64,000 nt of DNA from positions 3,365,633 through 3,429,632 of the forward strand of contig NZ_CP061800.1 of assembly GCF_017377395.1 (NCBI RefSeq). Reading direction: 5' to 3'. The DNA comes from Desulfonema magnum (GTDB lineage: Bacteria > Desulfobacterota > Desulfobacteria > Desulfobacterales > 4be13). The notes below the pieces were generated by a model that saw only the letters and a list, made by a program, of their open reading frames with translations, ran no database searches and was not told the DNA's origin. Numbering within the stretch: the stretch's first letter is position 1; each line of letters opens with the position of its first letter. Position numbers and translations under genes: made by a program. This document shows, in pieces, positions 8,319 to 16,911 of this stretch.

Positions 8319-9827
8319 ATGACAAAACACATCAGAAACGCAGCATTTTTAATATTCCTTATTTTGACCATCCCCAGTTTGTCTCCCGCGGAAACATCAC
8401 CCGACAGATCAGTATTTTTCAACGGAGACATTAATGGTGACGGCGAGCTGAATTTAGCTGATATTATTCTGATATTGCAGGTGATGGTAAATTCACATCC
8501 GCCATCATCAGTTCTTTATGTCGGGAATGATGCTGACCAGGACGGAAGGTTAGGAACAGCCGATGTCATTTATCTTTCACAGATTGTTGCAAATCTCAGA
8601 CCACAGCCAATTAAAATGGAGATTGTCAAGTCAGAAAAACCCCGAACAGTCTTATCTGATTTAAGCAAAGCAGATATACCGGAACTGGTGTCCGGAAGCA
8701 CCGCTTTCGCGCTTGATCTCTACCACGCCATTTCTCATAGGAATGAAAATCTGTTCTGTTCTCCTTACAGCATCTCTCTTATCCTTGCCATGGTCTATGC
8801 CGGAACCAGAAATGAAACCGAACAGCAATTGGCAGAAACCCTTTATTTTACGCTTCCTCAGAAGCGCCTGCATGCCGCGTTTAATGCCCTGGATATTGAG
8901 CTCACCTGCCGAAGTGAAACCAGTAAAAGTGGAAACAGGGGAGGATTCAGCCTGAATATCACCAATTCCCTCTGGGGGCAGACCGGGCACGCTTTTCTTC
9001 CCTCGTATCTGGATATTCTGGCTGAAAATTACGGCGCGGGGATGAACCTTCTTGATTTTCAAAACGCGCCGGAATCAGCCCGGGTTGTCATGAATAACTG
9101 GATCAGCAACGAAACAGAAGACAAAATTAAGGACCTGATTCCCCGGGGCGCAGTTGCCAAAGACACTCACCTTGTTCTGAGCAATGCGATTTATTTTAAT
9201 GCAGCATGGCTCCTTCCTTTCAGAGAAAAGGACACAGAGGACGGACTGTTCCGTCTCCCTGACGGCACCCGGGTCTCAGTGCCGATGATGTCACAAACAA
9301 CAGATTTTAATTATACAGAAGGAAACGGATACCAGGCAGCAGAATTACTTTATGGCAATGATTTTCGGACCCCCTCGGGGCTGTCAATGGTTGTCCTGCT
9401 TCCTGAAGTCGGAAATTTCCAAAGTTTCCAGGATACGCTTGACGCTGTGAAATTAAATGAAATATTAAAAAATCTTCAGGAAAAATATGTGCGGCTGAAG
9501 ATGCCAAAATTCAGATATGAATCTGCTGTGGTCAGTCTGAGGGAGACGCTTGCTGACATGGGGATGTCCGAACTTTTTACAGATTCCGCTGATTTTTCCG
9601 GCATGGACGGAACACAGAATCTTTTTCTAAACGATGTGATTCACAATGCATTTATTTCGGTTGATGAAACAGGCACAGAAGCAGCCGCGGCCACGCCTGT
9701 GCCAATTGAAGCTTTAATTCCGCCGGAGCCTGTGGAATTTACCATGGATCATCCCTTTATCTTTTTTATCCGGGACAAAACAGGGGCGATCCTTTTTATG
9801 GGCCGCATTGTCAGTCTGGCAGAATGA
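8319..9827 (+). CDS. Secreted serpin with N-terminal dockerin-type repeats
   Basis: 502 aa. Signal peptide (residues 1-25, hydrophobic core then SPAE). Two EF-hand-like dockerin repeats follow: GDINGDGELNLADIILILQ (about 38-56) and DADQDGRLGTADVIYLSQ (about 70-87). From about residue 110 to the end is a full serpin fold: NSLWGQ, SNAIYFNAAW, the hinge GTEAAAATP before a reactive loop rich in Pro, and the closing DHPFIFFIRD. Serpins trap serine or cysteine proteases by a one-shot conformational change. A dockerin would attach it to a cohesin protein such as the one encoded at 16.7-21.4 kb. The target protease cannot be read; the P1 residue is ambiguous. Confidence 0.88.
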   Translation: MTKHIRNAAFLIFLILTIPSLSPAETSPDRSVFFNGDINGDGELNLADIILILQVMVNSHPPSSVLYVGNDADQDGRLGTADVIYLSQIVANLRPQPIKMEIVKSEKPRTVLSDLSKADIPELVSGSTAFALDLYHAISHRNENLFCSPYSISLILAMVYAGTRNETEQQLAETLYFTLPQKRLHAAFNALDIELTCRSETSKSGNRGGFSLNITNSLWGQTGHAFLPSYLDILAENYGAGMNLLDFQNAPESARVVMNNWISNETEDKIKDLIPRGAVAKDTHLVLSNAIYFNAAWLLPFREKDTEDGLFRLPDGTRVSVPMMSQTTDFNYTEGNGYQAAELLYGNDFRTPSGLSMVVLLPEVGNFQSFQDTLDAVKLNEILKNLQEKYVRLKMPKFRYESAVVSLRETLADMGMSELFTDSADFSGMDGTQNLFLNDVIHNAFISVDETGTEAAAATPVPIEALIPPEPVEFTMDHPFIFFIRDKTGAILFMGRIVSLAE

Positions 9828-10003
9828 TTTTTTCTGATTGCAGGAGTAAAGTCCTGTGTGTTTTTACGCATAGGTTTTGTTCTTGTTATGACCGTGGTAA
9901 CCGTTCAGTTCCCTTATTTTGCGGAAAAAAGTGAGAATAACTTTTACCTTTTGCAAAACAAGGGAAAGAATAAAAGAATTTTCAAACTTATATAGGGGGA
10001 AAA

Positions 10004-12064
10004 ATGACAAACCCAAAAAACAGTAAACTTCAGCATCACCTGACTGCTGTCAAAGAGGGGGGGCGATGTTTTGAAAACGCTTTTCAGAGCGTCACCAGAA
10101 TGATTCTGGAAAGCAATATCGAAAAAGTTGTGGTGAATGGCAAAACAACTTACGATTTCAGTATTTTTCGAACAGGAAAAAAGCCGATCATCGGCATGTA
10201 TGACGAACTTAACAGCTTTGTTTCTTATGTCAAGGACGCGGCCGAGGGGGGCTCATCCAAAGAAATGGCGTATGTGCTTGTAGGAGAGCCGGGGAACGGC
10301 AAAACATTCTTTGTCGAATTTCTCTGCACCAAATATCGCAACTTTCTGACCAAGCCGCAAAATCGGAAATATACCTTCAGATTTAAAAACATAGACAAGC
10401 TCGGGCATTACGGAAGGATCAGCGTCATAGAATCCCAGACTTACGAAGATCCCATGATTCTGGCCATGAATCTCTTTGAAGACCCGGATGAAAATAAAAC
10501 TTGGCTGGCCAGCCAATTCGGGTTTTCAGATGATGAGGTTGAGACCTTTTATGAGAACTATCGTCCCATGGGCGCGTGCAGCGGGTATATTTGGAATGAT
10601 ATTGCCAATTTCACAGGCGGCAATATTGATGAAATGCTCAAATTTATTGAAGTGATACCAGTCCCTCTGGTTGAAAGCCTGGGAACCGTGACCGGAAAAT
10701 ATCCGGCAAAAGATAAGATCACCTCCTCAGCCGTGGATCTTTTAGGAGAAGAATCCATCCAGCGACTCCTTCACATCACCGACACCAACAACCCGTATCG
10801 TTTTGATTTAAGAAGAGGCGCGCTGGCACGCGTTGCCGGCGGCGGTGTCCATTTCAGCGATGAAATATACAAGAACAAGAAAGACCTGGTACAAGTTTAT
10901 CTGGGGGTCATTCAGAACCGCAGCATTGAAATTGACGGGTATAAATGGCCCATTGACACCCTGATCATCGCCACGAGTAACAACTCGGAATTTAACCGAT
11001 TTTTAGCTGAAAAGGAAGAGGCGCCCATTGTTGACAGATGCAGAATCTGCTATGTGTCACACAATACGAACTACAAGCTGCAAAAAGACCTCACCAATTA
11101 TTCCATCGGAAGCGAGCCCCGGACAACCATTAACCGGGAGAGCCTCCACCAGGACCCCAACCTGAATTACGCCGCGTCTGTGTCCGTAGTTCTGACCCGT
11201 CTGCCCCGGTCTGAAAAACTGACACCGGTTGAGACCTTAAAGCTGGCTTCAGGGGAAGTGGCCGGTGAAAAGAGTATCAAGACCCTGGCCGAAGTCATTG
11301 ACACGCTCAATCAGGACCCGGATATTGTAAAACGTTTTGGTCAGAAAGGTCTGGGGCAGCGAAACCTGGGCAGGGCCATCCAGCTTCTGATCGAAAGCTC
11401 CGAGACAAATGAGGGGCAGTGCATGTTCGCGTATGACATCTTCAAAGCGATTGAGCGGGTGATTCTGGATTATGTCACAGATGCCAATGACAGAGCCAAG
11501 TATCTTGAAGACCTCAAAATGGCAAAAGGAATGTATCGCGAGCGTATCATGACTGAGATGTTTAATGCGTATATGGACGAACCTCTTGCCATCCGAAAAG
11601 ATGTTATGAACTACGTCAACATGATCATCGGCATTGACGCTGAAAATTTGGGACCCGACAAGATGTGGAAATACAAGGACCCCCAGACCAGCGAACTCAA
11701 GGCCCTGAAGATTGACGAGCGTTATATCAAGAGCGTTGAAGAGCGTCTGGAACTCAAGACCCAGGAAAAACGGGAGACCTTCAGGACATCCATTCGGAAA
11801 ATTTACGGACAGAAGATATCCGTGGATCCTGATTATGATTTTATGGATAACCTGGAACTGGTCAAAGCCGTGACCGATGTCCGCCTCAAATCTGACATCG
11901 CAGGCGCGGGGAGTCTCATCGGCGCGCTGGCAAACCGCACCAATGAGGAAAATCAGAAATTGTATGACCGCATGATAGACACCATGCTGAACAAGCTCAA
12001 CTACTGTCGGACATGCGCTCAGAAAACCATTGAATATTTTTGCACCCAGGAGGATGAGAAATAG
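10004..12064 (+). CDS. prkA: PrkA-type AAA+ serine protein kinase
   Basis: 686 aa, close to the usual 640-690. A GGGGGA ribosome-binding site precedes the ATG. Walker A is GEPGNGKT (94-101). A Walker-B-like HFSDEIYKN sits near residue 285 and a sensor-1 ATSNNSEF near 325. The PrkA C-terminal domain fills the rest. PrkA/YeaG is a cytoplasmic kinase-like AAA+ protein linked to sporulation in Bacillus and to nitrogen starvation and stress in Enterobacteria, where it sits with yeaH (DUF444) and a spoVR homologue. Here those partners are 15.7 kb downstream, with a cytidylate-kinase-like gene in between. A second, divergent PrkA is at 35.0 kb. Confidence 0.93.
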   Translation: MTNPKNSKLQHHLTAVKEGGRCFENAFQSVTRMILESNIEKVVVNGKTTYDFSIFRTGKKPIIGMYDELNSFVSYVKDAAEGGSSKEMAYVLVGEPGNGKTFFVEFLCTKYRNFLTKPQNRKYTFRFKNIDKLGHYGRISVIESQTYEDPMILAMNLFEDPDENKTWLASQFGFSDDEVETFYENYRPMGACSGYIWNDIANFTGGNIDEMLKFIEVIPVPLVESLGTVTGKYPAKDKITSSAVDLLGEESIQRLLHITDTNNPYRFDLRRGALARVAGGGVHFSDEIYKNKKDLVQVYLGVIQNRSIEIDGYKWPIDTLIIATSNNSEFNRFLAEKEEAPIVDRCRICYVSHNTNYKLQKDLTNYSIGSEPRTTINRESLHQDPNLNYAASVSVVLTRLPRSEKLTPVETLKLASGEVAGEKSIKTLAEVIDTLNQDPDIVKRFGQKGLGQRNLGRAIQLLIESSETNEGQCMFAYDIFKAIERVILDYVTDANDRAKYLEDLKMAKGMYRERIMTEMFNAYMDEPLAIRKDVMNYVNMIIGIDAENLGPDKMWKYKDPQTSELKALKIDERYIKSVEERLELKTQEKRETFRTSIRKIYGQKISVDPDYDFMDNLELVKAVTDVRLKSDIAGAGSLIGALANRTNEENQKLYDRMIDTMLNKLNYCRTCAQKTIEYFCTQEDEK

Positions 12065-12160
12065 TGAATAACTTGAAACCGTGAATTCTGAGGCGTGCAA
12101 GGTTGAGAAATGCGGCAACCGCGTAAGCACAGATTCACCAAACACAAGAAAGGAGGAAAT

Positions 12161-12823
12161 ATGGCTAAACGTTCTGTCGAGCAGATGATTGAAGAGCAGG
12201 TGCAGAGATGGCAGCTGATGCAAGCGGAGCCAAAGAAAGAGGAGCCTGTCCCTGTCATTACGATCTCCAGAGAGGCCGGAAGCGGAGGCCGCCTGGTGGC
12301 CCAGGGGCTTGCAGAAAAGCTTGGTTTGGACTTGTTTCACCAGGAGGTTATCCATGAGATGGCTGAAAGCGCGAAAGTGAGCGACAGACTTCTCGAAACG
12401 CTGGATGAAAAAGGTCTGAATGTTCTGGAAAACTGGATTTCTTCCCTTGTAGATGACCGCCACCTCTGGCCGGATCAGTATCTCCGCCATCTCCTGAAAA
12501 TTGTGGGAGCCATCGGGAAACACGGCCAGGCTGTCATGGTGGGCAGAGGGGCAAACTTTGTGCTGCCTCCTGAAAAAAGGTTCAGGGTGCGAGTGGTTGC
12601 CCCGCTGAAAGTGAGAGTGCAAAATGTGTCCCGTGATTTCGGAGTATCTGTTGAAGAGGCAAACCGGCGTGTTATCCGAACAGACTCCGACCGCAAGGCT
12701 TTTATAAGAAAATACTTTCATGCGGATATCACAAATCCTTTAAATTATGATCTTGTGATCAATACAGGGACGATAAGCATCGAAGCAGCCGTGAACGCCG
12801 TCGCGAAGGTCTTGGAAAAGTAG
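12161..12823 (+). CDS. Cytidylate kinase-like P-loop protein
   Basis: 220 aa from the ATG at 12161, chosen for the AAAGGAGG just upstream (an in-frame start at 12110 has none). The P-loop is SREAGSGGR (36-44). The middle contains VGRGANFVL and the C-terminal half RVIRTDSDRKAFIRKYF, all typical of the cytidylate-kinase-like family, whose members are distinct from classical Cmk and lack an assigned substrate. It lies 97 bp after prkA on the same strand. Whether it phosphorylates a nucleotide or a protein is unknown. Confidence 0.8.
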   Translation: MAKRSVEQMIEEQVQRWQLMQAEPKKEEPVPVITISREAGSGGRLVAQGLAEKLGLDLFHQEVIHEMAESAKVSDRLLETLDEKGLNVLENWISSLVDDRHLWPDQYLRHLLKIVGAIGKHGQAVMVGRGANFVLPPEKRFRVRVVAPLKVRVQNVSRDFGVSVEEANRRVIRTDSDRKAFIRKYFHADITNPLNYDLVINTGTISIEAAVNAVAKVLEK

Positions 12824-13025
12824 CCCGTCGGTAAAAAAGAATGTTTGTTTTAAATTCCGTGACTCATAATTCTTTAAGAAAATGTTTTAGTGGGTGCGGT
12901 GTTTGATGTTTGCTGTAAACGCCGCACTTAATATCACATGGTCGTGCCCGCTTATTTTAATTCCGTTCCAAGCAAAACCGCTCAAACGCGGTCATTAAAT
13001 CATCGTGTAATATAAAAAATATCAG

Positions 13026-13200
13026 GAGTGCAAAAATTATATTTTTGCAAAGCGAGCGAAGCAAAGCGTGAGTGTCTGTCATTCCCTTCTTGTTCTGAGA
13101 TAAGGGCCGTTTTTGTGTGAAAACATCGCAGTTCCGCTGTTTTTTTAACCCTTCTCAGGCTTGGATTCGCTCGCTTTGCAAAAATGTAATTTTTGCACTC
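13026..13200. mobile_element. Inverted-repeat element, 175 bp
   Basis: 35-bp terminal inverted repeats, GAGTGCAAAAATTATATTTT at the left and TGCAAAAATGTAATTTTTGC near the right end, each followed inward by the GCGAGCGAA block. The outer arm is itself a hairpin of the GGAGTGC type. Non-coding. It marks the left edge of the accessory region between prkA and spoVR. Confidence 0.75.
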
Positions 13201-13235
13201 GTTCCGCATGAATTTTCAATTACAAAGGAGAGATC

Positions 13236-13367
13236 ATGTCAAACCATTCAGGAAGTTACATGCTTAGAAATATTCTTGAGTTGCGGGATGAGAACAAAGT
13301 TTTTGAGATGGTCGGCAAAGATAACACCTTTTGGATGAACGATTTTCAGTCCCGGAGGGACGACTGA
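13236..13367 (+). CDS. Small hypothetical protein, 43 aa
   Basis: Starts MSNHSGSYMLRNILELRDEN and ends QSRRDD. A strong AAAGGAGA lies 6 bp before the ATG. The 3' end reads through the GTCCCGGAGGGAC hairpin that also occurs in the 170-bp repeats at 42.4 kb. No recognised domain; the ribosome-binding site is the main support. May be a truncated gene whose end was replaced by repeat DNA. Confidence 0.4.
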   Translation: MSNHSGSYMLRNILELRDENKVFEMVGKDNTFWMNDFQSRRDD

Positions 13368-13477
13368 AAATAGCCCGGCAATTCATTGACAGGATGAGAT
13401 GTTTTTTATTCTAAAAATACCTTGAAGTTGAATAACGTTATTAATCAATAAGTTAACTTCATAAAAAAGGAACAGAT

Positions 13478-15715
13478 ATGGAAAAAACAGTTTCAAAATC
13501 AGGAGCTTTCGTTTTTATGGTGATTTCTCTTCTGTTTTTATTTCATCCTGTGACAGCTTCGGCTGTTTACGAGTGTGCAGGACAGACAGATGACTGCCAA
13601 TGCAATGCCAGCAACCCTTTTCCCTGTGATTTAGGAAACTGCACATGGTGGGCGTGGCATAAGATTTGTTGCACATGGGGAGAGGAAGCGGCCCGGGATA
13701 TTGTGTACAACTGGGAAACACCAAGAGATGCACATACCTGGAATGACAAAGCCGAAAGCAGTTCCGTGTTTACTGTGAGCGACACACCTGCTCCCGGAAC
13801 TGTGGCAGTAAGAGAAGCGTATTCGGACAACAGCTATCTGGGACATGTCGCCTGGGTTGAATCCGTAAGTGGAAGCCAGATCACAGTTACGGAAATGATG
13901 TGGGGTGTCAGTTTTTCCGGGGGATACAGGACAAAGACATACAATGCCAGCCACTTTGACGGAGGCTTTATTTCCCTGAATTCAGGTGGTATGCCCCCGC
14001 CGAATCTGAGCAGCCCCTCTGACGGAGCAATCGGTCAGTTGGAAACCTTACGGCTGGATTGGAACGATGTCAGCGGCGCAACGGTTTACCGGGTGTTCAT
14101 CTCAGATTCTTATGAGTGTCTTAATAGTCTGACGAATAAAGATAAAACCTGTTACTGCTGTGTTGAAAACGAACTCTCATATTCCAGTTTTTATGATGTT
14201 CCAAGCGGCATATTGGATGAATGCACCACATATTACTGGATGGTTCGGGCAGGAAACGCCACAGACGGCAGTGACAACTCGGCTATCTGGGAATTTACCA
14301 CCAAAGACAGTTCGCTTGCCACACCGAGTCTGAGCAGCCCGGCGGACGGAGCCATCGGGCAGTCTGAAACCTTGCGGCTGGACTGGGGAGATGTGAGCGG
14401 GGCAGAGAAATACCGAGTGTTCGTTTCCGAGTCCGAAAGCTGTCTCACCAACCTCAGCAACAAGGACAAGACTTGTGACTGCTGCGTCATCAATAAAGAA
14501 GTCTTTTCAAGCTATTACGATGTTGGGAGCGGGGATTTGGATGAATGTACGACATATTACTGGATGGTGCGTGCGGGAAATTCCTGTGCGGGCAGCCACA
14601 ACTCATCTGTCCGGGAATTCACCACCAAAGGCAGCGCGCTCGCCACACCGAGTCTTACATATCCGCTGGACGAGGCAGCAGGGCAGTCTGTAACTCCCCG
14701 GCTGAATTGGGACAGCGTCACCGGTTCGGACAAGTATCGGGTGTTTGTTTCCGAATCCGAAAGCTGTCTCACCAATCTCAGTAACAAGGACAAGACCTGT
14801 TACTGCTGCGATGTCAATAAGGAAATCTCTCTTATAAGTGAATACACGGTCGAGAGCGGATACTTGGATGAATGTACGACATATTACTGGATGGTGCGTG
14901 CGGGAAGTTCGTGCGCTGGCAGCAACAACTCATCTGTCCGGGAATTTGCCACCAGAGGCAGTTCGCTTGACACGCCGGCTCTGCTCAGTCCGTCAGACGG
15001 GGCAGCCGACCAGTCCCGGACTTTGCGGCTGGACTGGCGGGATGTGAACGGGGCAGAGAGTTACCGGGTGTTTGTTTCCACGTCTTACAGCACATTGAGC
15101 AATCTGAGCGACACTGCCACAGGCTGTTCCGCCTGTGTTGACAATTATGTCACGTTTTACAGTCATCGGGATGTTCCGACCGGCAGGCTGAGTTATGACA
15201 CCACATACTATTGGATGGTACGGGCGGGAAAATCATGCGCGGGCAGTCATAACTCATCTGTGCGGAGTTTTAAAACTGTTCCCAAGCCGATATCCACAGG
15301 CTCGCTGAAAGTGACGATCACTCCCCAGGAGGCCATAACTGAGGGCGCACAATGGCGGGCAGACGGTAGCACATGGCGAAACAGCGGTTACACGGAATCT
15401 GATTTGTCTGTGGAAACCCACACTGTGGAGTTTAAAACCATTTCAGGCTGGAAAAAGCCCGATAACAAAGCTGTTGTAATCAATGAGGGGCAGACCACGC
15501 AGGTGACTGGCGAGTATGTTCCTGCGCCGCCTTGTACCAAAGGCGATGTCAATGGCGATGGTCGTATCACGCCCGGGGATGCGGTTGCAGCGTATGAGCT
15601 TTCCAAAAAATTTTCATTGACAGATGAGGAGCGATGCGTGGCAGATTATAATGAAGATGATTATGTCACCCCCGGAGATGCAGTGGAGATTTATGAAAAG
15701 TCCAAGGAATTTTAG
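13478..15715 (+). CDS. Secreted CHAP-domain protein with four fibronectin-III-like repeats and C-terminal dockerin
   Basis: 745 aa. Signal peptide (1-29). CHAP amidase/peptidase domain about 40-165: catalytic Cys in GNCTWWAW and His in LGHVAWVE. Four near-identical Cys-containing repeats of about 105 aa follow (residues about 170-595), each with LRLDW, YRVFVS and CTTYYWMVRAG. A PEGA-like domain (about 605-680; SGWKKP) precedes a dockerin pair (GDVNGDGRITPGDAV and DYNEDDYVTPGDAVEIY). CHAP enzymes cut peptidoglycan cross-bridges or amide bonds, so this is likely a cell-surface hydrolase docked to a cohesin. GGAACAG lies before the start. Repeats 2 and 3 are nearly identical at the DNA level, suggesting recent duplication. 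Confidence 0.88.
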   Translation: MEKTVSKSGAFVFMVISLLFLFHPVTASAVYECAGQTDDCQCNASNPFPCDLGNCTWWAWHKICCTWGEEAARDIVYNWETPRDAHTWNDKAESSSVFTVSDTPAPGTVAVREAYSDNSYLGHVAWVESVSGSQITVTEMMWGVSFSGGYRTKTYNASHFDGGFISLNSGGMPPPNLSSPSDGAIGQLETLRLDWNDVSGATVYRVFISDSYECLNSLTNKDKTCYCCVENELSYSSFYDVPSGILDECTTYYWMVRAGNATDGSDNSAIWEFTTKDSSLATPSLSSPADGAIGQSETLRLDWGDVSGAEKYRVFVSESESCLTNLSNKDKTCDCCVINKEVFSSYYDVGSGDLDECTTYYWMVRAGNSCAGSHNSSVREFTTKGSALATPSLTYPLDEAAGQSVTPRLNWDSVTGSDKYRVFVSESESCLTNLSNKDKTCYCCDVNKEISLISEYTVESGYLDECTTYYWMVRAGSSCAGSNNSSVREFATRGSSLDTPALLSPSDGAADQSRTLRLDWRDVNGAESYRVFVSTSYSTLSNLSDTATGCSACVDNYVTFYSHRDVPTGRLSYDTTYYWMVRAGKSCAGSHNSSVRSFKTVPKPISTGSLKVTITPQEAITEGAQWRADGSTWRNSGYTESDLSVETHTVEFKTISGWKKPDNKAVVINEGQTTQVTGEYVPAPPCTKGDVNGDGRITPGDAVAAYELSKKFSLTDEERCVADYNEDDYVTPGDAVEIYEKSKEF

Positions 15716-15758
15716 CAGGTCAGAATAAGTTATCACTCACAGTCATTCGGGGGAAACT

Positions 15759-16067
15759 ATGATCCGCATACCGACTCATCGGACACCGACCCGTCCGGGA
15801 GAAATGCTTCTGGAAGAATTTCTGATTCCCATGAGGTGACCCCTAAGTCGCTGGCAGAAGCAATTCGTGTTCCGTACAGGCAAGTCAGCGAAATAGTCAG
15901 CGGACACCGGGGGATCATCCCTTGCATGGATCTGCGTCTGGCAAAATTTTTCGGTGTTTCCCCGGATTTTCTGGATGAATCTTCAGTTGCGATGGGATAT
16001 ATATATAGGTCATATGCTGATAACCTATATTAATGTTGCTATGATTTCAACAAAAACAGGAAAATAA
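15759..16067 (+). pseudogene. HigA-type antitoxin with two compensating frameshifts
   Basis: Frame 1 reads MIRIPTHRTPTRPGEMLLEE and then stops after LIPMR. The protein continues in another frame (TPKSLAEAIRVPYRQVSEIV..., GVSPDF) and returns to the first frame at WMNLQLRWD. One base is missing near 15834 and one extra base lies near 15971. Together the pieces cover the whole HigA/XRE-like antidote family. No HigB toxin gene is adjacent, so this is a dead half-module. Confidence 0.8.
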
Positions 16068-16089
16068 AAAATAAGGAGCTTTGCTTGCC

Positions 16090-16371
16090 ATGAACCAGTC
16101 AGTTGTTTCTGTAAATTCAGAGGAATTGGAAACCCTTATCCGCCGTGTGATACGGGAAGAGTTTGTCCGTCTCCTGCAAAATCCGATCCGCTCTCTGCTT
16201 GAAGATTGGAAACAAGAGGGGCCCAACGAGCCAGAGGGAGATGAATTGCTGCTCCGTGATGCCCTTGATGTACTTCGAAAACATAAGGATAATCCGGATG
16301 CCTGGACGGATTGGGAGGCTTTTGAGGAAGAACTCGATCAGGAGGAGGCAATGAATGAGTTACCGGATTGA
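16090..16371 (+). CDS. Putative antitoxin of a RelE-type module
   Basis: 93 aa from the ATG at 16090; AAGGAG lies 11 bp upstream, making this better than the TTG at 16081. Acidic, helical, with EELETLIRRVIREEFVRLL at the N-terminus and an acidic tail (EAFEEELDQEEAMNELPD), as in small antitoxins. Its 3' end overlaps the downstream RelE-like toxin by 17 bp. The DNA-binding type is not recognisable. Confidence 0.7.
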   Translation: MNQSVVSVNSEELETLIRRVIREEFVRLLQNPIRSLLEDWKQEGPNEPEGDELLLRDALDVLRKHKDNPDAWTDWEAFEEELDQEEAMNELPD

Positions 16372-16624
16372 AGTTTCCCCGGAGGTGCGGAAAGAAATCA
16401 GGTCTTTGCCCGGATATGTTCGTACTCAGGCCCGCCAGCTCATTCGTGAATTGGGAATTCATCCCAGACCTGATCGTGCAAAAGAATTACATGGCAAGCC
16501 AGATATTTATCGTATATGGCTTGCGGGACGCTGGCGTATCGCTTATGAAATTGATGATGAAATGAAGCGGCTTCGCATATTGAGAGTAAGGAAAAAAGAA
16601 AAAACAGACTATGAGTCTCTGTAA
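16355..16624 (+). CDS. RelE/ParE-superfamily toxin
   Basis: 89 aa. Core features of the family: YRIEVSPEVRKEIRSLP, KELHGKPDIYRIWLAGRWRI and a basic C-terminus (ILRVRKKEKTDYE). Such toxins cleave ribosome-bound mRNA, or in ParE poison gyrase; the Arg-rich end and the tyrosine favour an mRNA interferase. GAGGAGG precedes the start inside the antitoxin gene. Confidence 0.8.
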   Translation: MSYRIEVSPEVRKEIRSLPGYVRTQARQLIRELGIHPRPDRAKELHGKPDIYRIWLAGRWRIAYEIDDEMKRLRILRVRKKEKTDYESL

Positions 16625-16701
16625 GAACTTTTTTTGAAGATCACAAGAAGGTTTTTTGTTTTTATTTAACGTGTTAAAGAATAAACAGGAGGAATATGGT
16701 A

Positions 16702-16911
16702 ATGAAAAAGTCTGTTTGCTTAATTTTTGGTATGATGTTTATCTTTTTGTCCTTTGCGGGTTCCGGGTTGGCTATTACTGTGAGCCCGGGCGATGTGACA
16801 GGGAGTGCGGGGCAGTCCGTAACTGTTCCCATCCGCATCACCAATCCGGGAAATGAGATGTCTGTGGATGCGTTCAGCTTTATCATTGAATTTGATGAAA
16901 GTGTATTAACC
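16702..16911 (+). pseudogene. 5' part of a cohesin-domain surface protein gene, cut by an IS
   Basis: A signal peptide (MKKSVCLIFGMMFIFL..., cleavage after GLA) and the first half of a cohesin-type domain (VSPGDVTGSAGQSVTVPIRI, then FSFIIEFDES). The frame breaks exactly where the IS begins at 16912. AGGAGG lies at good distance from the ATG at 16702; the in-frame ATG at 16696 is too close. The rest of the protein is at 18790-21450, and joining the two across one copy of the 9-bp duplication restores one continuous frame (VLTFVEPDE). Confidence 0.9.
16903..16911. repeat. Target-site duplication of the IS, left copy (GTATTAACC)
   Basis: GTATTAACC occurs here and again at 18781-18789, directly flanking the IS ends. 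Confidence 0.92.

Noticed and set aside
11249..12721. 490-aa minus-strand frame opposite prkA
   Set aside because: Antisense shadow of prkA and the kinase-like gene; no conserved features and codon use typical of reverse reading.
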